Assembly: GCA_022241785.1 (NCBI GenBank)
Contig: JAKOMP010000059.1
Span: 1 to 41,602 of the forward strand
From: Cyanocohniella sp. LLY
Lineage (GTDB): Bacteria; Cyanobacteriota; Cyanobacteriia; Cyanobacteriales; Nostocaceae
Direction of reading: 5' to 3'
DNA: 41,602 bases
Below, piece by piece: positions 16,244-23,747 of the stretch. The translations under genes and the position numbers were made by a program. The notes below the pieces were generated by a model. The model did no database searches and was not told where the DNA came from. It saw only the letters and a program-made list of their open reading frames with translations. Position 1 is the first letter of the stretch. Each line of letters begins with the position of its first letter.

Positions 16244-17743
16244 TCAAGGTAACCAACGGGGATGAAAACCAACTAACGGCAGTTTTTCTGGTTTGATGGC
16301 GCTGGAGGTGTCATCGGTGATGGGTAATAAAGGCATTAACCATAAGCTACTAGTGGCGATCGCCTCCCCATCTTCGGTCTTTAATTGGTCTGTAGTTAAG
16401 GGTATATCGGGATTTGTTTGTGGTACCACTTGGTCAAATAACAAGCCCAAACCATCTGGTGCTAAACTCATTTGCACATTTCGCTGGTCAATAGGTAGTA
16501 ACAGCAGTGGTTTTTGTTCTCCAGTATTGACATCTATTGCTACTAAATAAGGCTGTTCTACATATTCTTCTGTGGGGATGAGCTGTGTCAGTAAGCAATA
16601 CAGTGTTGGTGAGGCGGGATCAAATTGACAGTTGACAATTGAGCCTGTGGTTTTTAATAGGGGTTTCTGAACGCCTTGGTTGGTCACCAAAAATAAATCT
16701 CTGGTGTAATCTGTATTAAATTTCACCATTGCGGCTTGGGAGCCATCTTTAGAGAAAGCCTGCACTAGTCCAAATTGCGGCAGAAAATCTAAAGGTTCGT
16801 CAGCATCCTTTTGTAGTGGGAGGATGGCAGCTCCTTGACCTTGGGCTACGGCTACGGCTTTACTATCAGGGGTAATCATGAAGTCCCCCCCTGGTTGGCT
16901 TTTTAGCTGTTGCGGGGTGGGTCTTTCTCGGGAATTGTTGCTAGTCGTGGACATAAACCATAAGCCAAAATCGCCGGGATTTTTTCTGTTCCCTCGCTGA
17001 ACTACAATTGTTTCCCCATCTGGCGATAAATCAAATTTGAGGTTTTGATAGTTTTTGTTATCTAAAACTAAGTCAATTTTACCTGCTGGTTCGGCTGGTG
17101 CTTCGGGTTGGGCGGCAATACCTGTTGTCACTGTATATAACTGAGCCGAAAGTAAATCTTGATTATTAGAAGTACGAGCCGAAAATAAAATTTTTTCCCC
17201 ATTGGGAAATGGTTTAAAGTCCATGACAATTAGGTCTTTGGGGGTGATGACCTTTTTGTTTTCTTCGGTGAGGTTGTAGAGAACTAACTGTCCACGGTTT
17301 TCTGCATCGGCACCTACGTACATAATGACGCGATCGCGGGTGTGAAAGTTACCTGTAAACGGCTGTATTATCTGATTTTTACCTTCTTTTTCGGCAAACC
17401 TATCTCTGGCGTTTTGCAATTGGACTTCGTAATTCGTGCCATAGGGTGCTGGTGTGAGCAGTGTATAAACCATCCGCCGTCCTGCCCAACTAATTTTACC
17501 TGCTAGGGGTGGCTCAATTTTCAAGTTCTCCTCAACGCTTTTGACATCCATTGGGCGACTAAAGTTGAGGGTGAAGGAAACATCTTCGGCGCCAATTTGT
17601 TGATTTTGCCAGCTAAAGTCTCGGACACGAGCTGCCACTACATCACCTTGCAATATGATGAATCCAATCAGCAGACTCAGTAGCAGCATCAGTGCGATCG
17701 CCACGCGATCTAGTGGTTGGATAAATGCTTTGGATGTAGTCAT
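16244..17743 (-). CDS. Membrane-anchored Ig-like / TolB-like beta-propeller protein
   Basis: This 499-residue protein has an N-terminal membrane helix (RVAIALMLLLSLLIGFIILQ), then an Ig-like SbsA-type domain of about 100 residues (VSFTLNFSRPMDVKSVEENL), then repeats of the PD40/TolB type (FPNGEKILFSARTSNNQDL; FDLSPDGETIVVQRGNRKNP; LAPDGLGLLFDQ). It should sit outside the cytoplasm, anchored in the membrane. It is the last gene after the permease and DUF1980 genes, with gaps of 84 and 53 nt, so a joint transcript is plausible. The function is unknown. Confidence 0.75.
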   Translation of the reverse strand: MTTSKAFIQPLDRVAIALMLLLSLLIGFIILQGDVVAARVRDFSWQNQQIGAEDVSFTLNFSRPMDVKSVEENLKIEPPLAGKISWAGRRMVYTLLTPAPYGTNYEVQLQNARDRFAEKEGKNQIIQPFTGNFHTRDRVIMYVGADAENRGQLVLYNLTEENKKVITPKDLIVMDFKPFPNGEKILFSARTSNNQDLLSAQLYTVTTGIAAQPEAPAEPAGKIDLVLDNKNYQNLKFDLSPDGETIVVQRGNRKNPGDFGLWFMSTTSNNSRERPTPQQLKSQPGGDFMITPDSKAVAVAQGQGAAILPLQKDADEPLDFLPQFGLVQAFSKDGSQAAMVKFNTDYTRDLFLVTNQGVQKPLLKTTGSIVNCQFDPASPTLYCLLTQLIPTEEYVEQPYLVAIDVNTGEQKPLLLLPIDQRNVQMSLAPDGLGLLFDQVVPQTNPDIPLTTDQLKTEDGEAIATSSLWLMPLLPITDDTSSAIKPEKLPLVGFHPRWLP

Positions 17744-17796
17744 TTTTCAGTTATCAGGTATCTGTTATTTGTTGTTAGTTAATAGTTACTTGTTAA

Positions 17797-18570
17797 CTAA
17801 TAACTATAAGGATTCCGGGGTTGAGGAATTTCTTTAATCGAATTAGCCGCAATGGTCAGGTTGCGTTTTCCTGCTAAAGTTTCTGTGATCATTTCCCCTT
17901 CTATTTCTAGCCAAGTATCAGGAGGATAACGTTTTTGATTTTCTGGTAGTTTAACGGGCAATCCTACAGGATAAGCATCTGCTGCACAACAAGTAATCAC
18001 AAATCGCGCTAGGAATATATATTCTTCTCCTATGTCTGGCGGGTGAATGACAAATCCCTGAACTTTTGCTTTTTGACCTGTATATGAATCTGGTTCTGGA
18101 TAAACGTTGAGTGTGCGGGCCCAATCTACAAGCGATCGCTCTTCTGGACGAACGGAAGGCCGAAAGGATTGGGGTTGAACCCGTCCACTTGATAGTAAAT
18201 CGGTCACACCTAGTTGGAGGGCAGTATCGCTAGCGAAAACTCTGGGTGTAACCATTAAACCTAAAATTGCCACCGCTAATAATAAGGCACTACCCCAGCC
18301 TGGAGGAAATAAATTGAGATGCTGAACATTCGCTGTAATCGTACGGCGGCGTTGTCGCCACACTTCTCGCATCTTCAACAAGCCAATCATTAGCAAGGCA
18401 ATACCACAGAAAATCACCAAGCCAAAGAAATTGGGGTGAATCAACAAGTACAACTTGCCAGTTAGCCAGTATTGCAGCATCAAAATGCCCCAAGTTGTAA
18501 TTGCTAACGCATCCAGCCAGGGAAATAATAAATTTAAAATTTTAGGTTTGGGATTTGGAATTGAAGTCAT
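17797..18570 (-). CDS. TIGR03943 / DUF1980 family protein, partner of the upstream permease
   Basis: A 257-residue protein with two or three N-terminal membrane helices (ALAITTWGILMLQYWLTGKL; FFGLVIFCGIALLMIGLL), another around residue 95, and a soluble C-terminal domain with the family's conserved FVITCCAADAYPVGLPV motif. This family is usually encoded next to a COG0701 permease, as here (84 nt). The paired cysteines followed by AADA suggest metal or thiol chemistry, but the substrate is not established. It corresponds to the YcgQ type in Bacillus, by memory. Confidence 0.85.
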   Translation of the reverse strand: MTSIPNPKPKILNLLFPWLDALAITTWGILMLQYWLTGKLYLLIHPNFFGLVIFCGIALLMIGLLKMREVWRQRRRTITANVQHLNLFPPGWGSALLLAVAILGLMVTPRVFASDTALQLGVTDLLSSGRVQPQSFRPSVRPEERSLVDWARTLNVYPEPDSYTGQKAKVQGFVIHPPDIGEEYIFLARFVITCCAADAYPVGLPVKLPENQKRYPPDTWLEIEGEMITETLAGKRNLTIAANSIKEIPQPRNPYSY

Positions 18571-18654
18571 TGGTTATTTAGTCATTGGTCATTGGCTATT
18601 GGGGTGGGAGTAAATTTGTCCCCAGTCCCCATTAAGCCGTCACTCTTCCCAAAA

Positions 18655-19710
18655 TCAAAGCACATACAAGTTCATTAACAGGGAAAACAAAAAGGTTAAT
18701 TGCGCTGCTAAAGCAAATAAGTAAAATATTGTCTTGGGATTAAAAACGGATAACATCAATCCCACGCTTTTGATGTCAACCATTGGGCCAAATACGAGAA
18801 AGGCCAACAAAGAACCACTACTAAAAGCCGAGGCAAAAGATAGGGCAAAGAACGAATCAACGGTGGAACAGACGGATACAACTGCGGCTAATATCAGCAT
18901 GACCACAATTGAACTTACATGACCTGCACCTAAACTCAGGATTAAATCACGGGGAGCAAATACCTGTACAGCAGCGGCGATCGCACTTCCTAAAATCATG
19001 ACTCCGCCTAATTCGCGCAATTCCTGAACAACGTTATCCAGTACCAGGCGTAGTTTATCGACAACAGATTTACCGGGGGCGGCAGTCAAGGTATCTGCCT
19101 GTAATGAACTAGGATCTAGGCGTAGGGGTAAACCTGGCTTTCCTCCTAAGATATAAGTTCCCGATTTTAACCCGTTGGAGACTGCTGCTTCTGGTTGGGC
19201 TGCGTATCGTCGGCCACGGCGTTTAGTTTCCGGCTTGGCTGGTGGGTTGAATTTGAGATAACGGGCGATCGCTGGCTGCACAATCGGATTTACGTCTTTT
19301 TGAAAACTGAAAACAACACCGATAATTACGGCAATTACTAGGGAAAATACGACGCGTAAAACTACTATTTCTGGCTGGTCTCTAAAGGCTATCCACGTTG
19401 CCCAAATCACAATAGGGTTAATGGTGGGTGCTGCTAGCAAAAAACCGATAGCCACGGGTGTGGGTACTCCCTGCATCAGCAACCTTCTCGCTACCGGGAC
19501 ATTACCGCACTCACACACCGGAAATAGAAAGCCAATCATACTGCCTGCTAAAGCACCCAGTAGTGGGTTTGTGGGCATTTTTGCTACTAATTGGCGCTCA
19601 TCTATAAAAATCAGCAGCACACTGGAGAATAAGACCCCAAACAGCAAAAACGGCATCGCCTCGACTAGCAAACTCAGAAAAATAGTGAAACCATTGTTCA
19701 GTTGATTCAT
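18655..19710 (-). CDS. COG0701 / UPF0718 (YraQ/ArsP-like) permease
   Basis: A polytopic membrane protein of 351 residues with the family's PVCECGNVPVARRLLMQGVP motif (the CECG cysteines are conserved) and the paired second-half motif VCSTVDSFFALSFASAF. A cytoplasmic loop of about 60 residues, rich in Lys and Arg, splits two bundles of helices. Relatives include arsenical exporters (ArsP), but many members have no known substrate. I chose ATG 19710 rather than TTG 19725; neither has a clear ribosome binding site. It is the first gene of the probable permease-DUF1980-Ig/TolB operon. Confidence 0.85.
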   Translation of the reverse strand: MNQLNNGFTIFLSLLVEAMPFLLFGVLFSSVLLIFIDERQLVAKMPTNPLLGALAGSMIGFLFPVCECGNVPVARRLLMQGVPTPVAIGFLLAAPTINPIVIWATWIAFRDQPEIVVLRVVFSLVIAVIIGVVFSFQKDVNPIVQPAIARYLKFNPPAKPETKRRGRRYAAQPEAAVSNGLKSGTYILGGKPGLPLRLDPSSLQADTLTAAPGKSVVDKLRLVLDNVVQELRELGGVMILGSAIAAAVQVFAPRDLILSLGAGHVSSIVVMLILAAVVSVCSTVDSFFALSFASAFSSGSLLAFLVFGPMVDIKSVGLMLSVFNPKTIFYLFALAAQLTFLFSLLMNLYVL

Positions 19711-20389
19711 GGGTGTCGCAGTCAAAAGCGGTTTGAAGTTTTTAGGTTATGCCTAGTCATTCTATCGGAATGGGGATCAAAAGCACCTAAGGGTAACTTA
19801 ATCTGATGGAAACCACAAGTCTGTCTTTTGTTTCTAGTTATGCTGTAACCCTTATCGGCGTAAGCAAGTTGTCGATTGTTGTTGTTAATTATGTACATTT
19901 ACTGACGATAACTATCCCTAAGATTGTAATATTTCCGAAATTGTTCCTAGTTTCGGGAATTAAGTATCTAGCTGCATGACGTTTGATTACTGAATGTTTA
20001 TACTTGCTGTTAACGAGCTCTTGAGGATGTTATCTTCTAGAGATTTTCATACAAGGTTCACAGTCTTTAAACATTTGGGGATCGCTATTAGTTGCTAACA
20101 ACTGTGACTTTGGTGGTCTCTGGCAAAATAGTATATGACCTTTGTGTTGATTTTCTACTATAAAAATTTCCAAACTGCAAGTCCAAGGGGGTAAAAATTC
20201 AGTAAATAAAAATAAATATTTTACATAAATTTGGCAAATGATTTAAAAATACCGCAAAATTGCATATTTGCCACAGTTATCTCCAGAGTAACTGCTGCTA
20301 CCGTTAGTTAATTGTCATTAAACATTAAGCTATTTATTTTGTTTGTCCCTCTTGTTTTCAATTCAGCCGAAACTAGCAGGAGATAAAAT
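19711..20389. other. Long gene-free region between divergent permease and histidine kinase genes
   Basis: About 680 bp, AT-rich, with no ORF or tRNA that I can support. One imperfect dyad, TTCCGAAA (19933-19940) / TTTCGGGAA (19951-19959), is visible. The ribosome binding site AGGAG at 20379-20383 belongs to the ATG at 20390. Confidence 0.4.
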
Positions 20390-20500
20390 ATGAGCTTATT
20401 CCTTGCCAGTATTTATAAATATCAGGGTATCCAGTGCCACAAGAGTTTAGTTCCCTCATATTACCACCAGTGTTTTCTGCTGGTAGCGATCGCGATCTAG
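20390..20500 (+). CDS. Overlapping small ORF with a strong ribosome binding site before the histidine kinase
   Basis: ATG 20390 follows AGGAG with 6 nt spacing (agataaaatatg) and opens a 36-codon frame, MSLFLASIYKYQGIQCHK onward, ending in TAG at 20498-20500. It overlaps the first 67 nt of the kinase frame in another register. It could be a leader that couples translation, or the true kinase start separated by a frameshift: one extra base near 20430 would join it to the kinase. The peptide itself resembles nothing I know. Confidence 0.4.
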   Translation: MSLFLASIYKYQGIQCHKSLVPSYYHQCFLLVAIAI

Positions 20501-21795
20501 GATTAGAGTCAACAATCCAAGAATTACCAATGTACAACTTTCATGTAGAAATTAGTTGTACTGCTCCAGACGTTGCTCATTATTTGGACAAATATCCACT
20601 CCTACCAGGCGCAATCTTGCTAGAACAGGAACAGTTTACTGGCATGATTTCGCGGCGACGACTGCTGGAATTGTTGATTCGTCCTTATGGAAAAGAGTTA
20701 TTTGCTCAAGAATCTTTAGGTGTACTGTATAGCTATGCTAGGGCAGCTATTTTGGTGCTACCCGAAACCACACCGATTTTAGCAGCTATGCAACATACCT
20801 TGAGGCGATCGCCTGAACTTTTGGCAGAACCAATCGTAGTGCAAACAGCAGCTAATACCTATAAATTATTAGATGTACATGACTTAAATATTGCTGCTTG
20901 GCAAATTCAAGGAATAGCAACTCAAGTGCGCTATGAACGCAGCCAAGCCCAAATGATTCAAAATGATAAAATGGCACGTTTAGGGCGTTTGGTAGATGGA
21001 GTAGCACACGAAATTTTAGACCCAGTGGGTTTTATTTGGGGTAATTTAACTTACATTTCTCAATACAGTCAAGATTTACTCAAACTAATAGCTGCTTACC
21101 AGCAAAATTTACTTCACCCTCTGGAGGAAATTGAAAATATTAAAGAAGAAATAGAATTTGATTTTCTAGAACCAGATTTATCTAAAGCACTTACTAGCAT
21201 TCGCACCGGTGCAGAAAGATTAAAAAAACTTGTTACTGGGCTACAAAATTTTTGCCACATTGATGAAGTTCATCCCAAATCAGTCGATTTACACGCCTGT
21301 ATAGATAGTATTGTTTTACTAATTCAAAGCCGATTAAAAGGAGAAATTGCTATAATTAAAAATTATGGTAAATTGCCCCCAGTCTCTTGTTTTATGGGAC
21401 AATTAAACCAAGTATTGATGAATATTTTAAGCCAATCTGTAGATGCTTTGCTGAATGAAGCTGTGCGGCAACAGTTTAATCAAGAATATACTCATAAAAT
21501 TATTCATAAACCCCAAATTAAAATTAATACAGCGGTAATTTCCCTCGCCGCAATTACACCAAATGCGCCAGATTCTCGTTGGATTTCCGTATGTATTGCT
21601 GATAATGGGCCGGGGATTTCCCCAGAATTTCAACAACAAATTATAAATTCCTTTTCTGTAGAAAAATTGACTGAGAAGGAAACCAGTTTAGCCATGAGTT
21701 ACCGCATTATTACAGCCAGACATGGTGGTAAATTAAATTTCCGTTCACAGCTTGGTGTAGGTACTGAATTTGAAATATTACTACCTTTAGTTTAA
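20434..21795 (+). CDS. Sensor histidine kinase with N-terminal CBS-like region
   Basis: A soluble 453-residue kinase. Residues about 37-155 resemble a CBS pair (LLPGAILLEQEQFTGMISRR). The H-box is VDGVAHEILDPVGF with His192; the N-box is LNQVLMNILSQSVDAL; the G1 box is IADNGPGIS and the G2 region is LGVGTEFEILLP. It lacks a membrane segment, so it senses something in the cytoplasm, perhaps a nucleotide through the CBS-like part. No response regulator is adjacent, so its partner is elsewhere. The only in-frame starts are GTG 20434 and, later, ATG 20530; see the overlapping ORF for doubt about the start. Confidence 0.85.
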   Translation: MPQEFSSLILPPVFSAGSDRDLGLESTIQELPMYNFHVEISCTAPDVAHYLDKYPLLPGAILLEQEQFTGMISRRRLLELLIRPYGKELFAQESLGVLYSYARAAILVLPETTPILAAMQHTLRRSPELLAEPIVVQTAANTYKLLDVHDLNIAAWQIQGIATQVRYERSQAQMIQNDKMARLGRLVDGVAHEILDPVGFIWGNLTYISQYSQDLLKLIAAYQQNLLHPLEEIENIKEEIEFDFLEPDLSKALTSIRTGAERLKKLVTGLQNFCHIDEVHPKSVDLHACIDSIVLLIQSRLKGEIAIIKNYGKLPPVSCFMGQLNQVLMNILSQSVDALLNEAVRQQFNQEYTHKIIHKPQIKINTAVISLAAITPNAPDSRWISVCIADNGPGISPEFQQQIINSFSVEKLTEKETSLAMSYRIITARHGGKLNFRSQLGVGTEFEILLPLV

Positions 21796-21825
21796 TAATT
21801 ATTCAGATCCCCAACTTATGGTAAC

Positions 21826-21916
21826 AGGACTTACGTAACTCTAATGCATTTTCGTCATTGCGACCGTAGGGAAGCAATCTCAAAGCCTTGATTTTCGTAG
21901 CGAGTGCGTAAGTCCT
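21826..21916. mobile_element. Short inverted-repeat element, family A copy 3
   Basis: AGGACTTACG (21826-21835) and CGTAAGTCCT (21907-21916) are perfect inverted ends. It is 91 bp, the uninterrupted form, and lies between the convergent kinase and glycine-zipper genes. Its ccgtagggaagcaatctc shows the site into which the 52-bp insert of copy 1 went. Confidence 0.78.
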
Positions 21917-21943
21917 AGGTAAAAGTTAGGGATATTTATTGAG

Positions 21944-22546
21944 TCAATCTTGCTGATCCACAGGAACTAAAATATAAGCAGTTTGTTTATCAGGTTGTCT
22001 AACTGTCTGACTAGTACTAGTAGATGATTGGACATCCGGCATTGCACTTTTAGCTATATTAATTGTACCCGTAATAGTATCGGCAATACCTTGGTCTGCA
22101 CCCTTGACAATTTCCATTGTATTTTGAACAGTATCGTTAACATCTACGGCTGTCTTCTTCACACTAACCACAGTATCTTTAACGCTATCGTTAACATCTA
22201 CAGCTGTACCCTTAACCGCACCACTAACATCTTTAACGGTATCATTAACACCTTCTGCTACTGTCTTGATTGCATCTCCTACACCTTTAACAGTTTGATT
22301 AAAATTATTCGTCGTACTTTTAATTACATTTCCCACAGCTTTGACACTCTGGTTAACTCTTTGGGCTGTATCTTTCATGGCTAAAGCCCCAGCCACTGCG
22401 CCTAAAGTTGCACCAATGAATGTTCCCCATACCACTTTACTAAATTCATTATTGGAGTCTTGATTTACTCGATCACTACCAGCGTTATTTGCCTGCACAT
22501 CTTGATTGTCTTCAACTTGATCTGAAAACTGCTGGCTACCATTCAT
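21944..22546 (-). CDS. Glycine-zipper protein with five 18-residue amphipathic repeats
   Basis: A 200-residue protein. Residues 1-38 are hydrophilic and Asn/Asp-rich; 40-57 are a glycine zipper (WGTFIGATLGAVAGALAM). Then repeats follow in which Asn recurs every 18 residues: Asn65, 83, 101, 119 and 137 (VNQSVKAVG, FNQTVKGVG, VNDTVKDVS, VNDSVKDTV, VNDTVQNTM). An 18-residue period equals five helical turns and gives one amphipathic face, as in LEA-like or lipid-binding helices. GAGGT lies 8 nt before the ATG. It is a paralogue of the next gene upstream. Stress or membrane protection is an inference only; distant likeness to YtxH/GvpP proteins is also possible. Confidence 0.75.
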   Translation of the reverse strand: MNGSQQFSDQVEDNQDVQANNAGSDRVNQDSNNEFSKVVWGTFIGATLGAVAGALAMKDTAQRVNQSVKAVGNVIKSTTNNFNQTVKGVGDAIKTVAEGVNDTVKDVSGAVKGTAVDVNDSVKDTVVSVKKTAVDVNDTVQNTMEIVKGADQGIADTITGTINIAKSAMPDVQSSTSTSQTVRQPDKQTAYILVPVDQQD

Positions 22547-22602
22547 GATTATTACCTCTTCATATACTTGATTTCACTACTGATTAATTAGAAAAAATCA
22601 TC

Positions 22603-22622
22603 AGTTTTTGTCTACAAAAACT
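22603..22622. terminator. Short perfect hairpin between the paralogues
   Basis: AGTTTTTGT (22603-22611) pairs exactly with ACAAAAACT (22614-22622) around a 2-base loop. Together with the hairpin at 22625-22670 it forms two adjacent stems between the tandem genes. It may act as attenuator or mRNA stabiliser. Confidence 0.4.
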
Positions 22623-22624
22623 AA

Positions 22625-22670
22625 ATAATTCGTAATTGCAGATAAATTTATATTAACAATTACGAATTAT
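22625..22670 (-). terminator. 14-bp hairpin downstream of the upstream glycine-zipper gene
   Basis: ATAATTCGTAATTG (22625-22638) is the exact reverse complement of 22657-22670, with an 18-nt loop. On the minus strand it lies 26 nt after the stop of the 274-residue gene and is followed by TTAGTTTTTG, so it may terminate or attenuate transcription into the second paralogue. The stem is AT-rich, so strength is uncertain. Confidence 0.5.
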
Positions 22671-22695
22671 CTGGAATTACCCAATCTTGTTGGTT

Positions 22696-23520
22696 TTAAC
22701 CATCAATTCGATTAATTTCTTCTTCCAGCGAGTTATCTTCAAAAGACTCCTCTGACATTCTCTCTCCAACAAAAGTGGTAGATCCACTTAAATATCCTTC
22801 TGTTAGTTCGGGGCTGGAAATGTAAATTGATTGGTCACTACTATCTGGCTGGCCCATGTTCATTTGTTGATTTCTAGTCTGCTGGTTTTCTGTAACTGTT
22901 TGGTTGTGATATTGATGATCCCCCTGTTCAGATGGTCTGGTATTTTCTGCTGCATTCTTGGTTCTCTCGGCGCTATCTTGTACAGCTTGATTAACATCCT
23001 GTGCTGTCTTCTGTAAGGCGTTCATTGTCCCGACTGCGGTTTGCCTAATTCCCTCGGTTACACCTTGGGCTGTTTCAAAAGTGTCACCAACCACAGCATA
23101 GCTAGCACCTTCAGCTACACTCTTGGCCACATCTGCTAAACCTTTTGCTGTATAGCCCAGACCTTCACCAATAGTCTTGGATGCATCGCCAACACCTTTC
23201 ATAGTGCGGTTAAATCCTTCACCCATCCTTCTACCAGCTAAAGCGCCAGCTAATGACCCCAATGTTGCACCAATGAGTCCACCTATCAACGCCCTACTTA
23301 AAGCTGGATTGACTCTACCGTTTTCTGTACGAGTTTCGGTGGAATATTGACGTTTTTCTGTACCAGTACGAGGTTGTTCTGTAGTTGTACGGTTAACATT
23401 TTCAGGGCTAGATATTCCAGTCCCCATGTTCGTTTTTCCTGGGCCAACACAAGATTCATCTGTAATTGTGCGATTAATATTTTCACCCTGATTATTCAGA
23501 GTCCGTTGGCTCTCAACCAT
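22696..23520 (-). CDS. Glycine-zipper protein, longer paralogue
   Basis: A 274-residue protein. Residues 1-75 are hydrophilic with Asn, Thr and Arg (NINRTITDES, NVNRTTTEQP form a loose duplication). A glycine zipper follows (ALIGGLIGATLGSLAGALAG), then about 100 residues of Ala/Gly/Val-rich amphipathic repeats (FNRTMKGVGDASKTIGEG, then GYTAKGLADVAKSVAEG), close in register to the 18-mers of the neighbour. The C-terminus is acidic. AAGGAG lies 8 nt before the ATG. The tandem position, same strand and shared layout point to a duplication. The function is unknown; LEA-like or membrane-coating roles are inferences. Confidence 0.75.
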   Translation of the reverse strand: MVESQRTLNNQGENINRTITDESCVGPGKTNMGTGISSPENVNRTTTEQPRTGTEKRQYSTETRTENGRVNPALSRALIGGLIGATLGSLAGALAGRRMGEGFNRTMKGVGDASKTIGEGLGYTAKGLADVAKSVAEGASYAVVGDTFETAQGVTEGIRQTAVGTMNALQKTAQDVNQAVQDSAERTKNAAENTRPSEQGDHQYHNQTVTENQQTRNQQMNMGQPDSSDQSIYISSPELTEGYLSGSTTFVGERMSEESFEDNSLEEEINRIDG

Positions 23521-23747
23521 ATTAATAGTCTCCTTGGTTAAATTACGATTTACTTCAATCTGTTATGTGTTGTCGTATAACGCCACTTTAACGATTCCAG
23601 ATTCAGGCTTAACCGTTCTGAAGGAAGACATATTAGACTATACAGTCTGTCTGTAGTTGAGTTAGTTGTAAGTTTTTATTGTATTGCTAAATACAACACA
23701 ATTTCACTTAATGGAAATAGCTATAAATCCGCTAATTTATGTTTTTA

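Noticed and set aside
22028-22384. 118-codon plus-strand ORF inside the glycine-zipper gene
   Set aside because: It is a mirror of the regular 54-bp coding repeats on the other strand; the long open frame follows from the repeat and not from selection.
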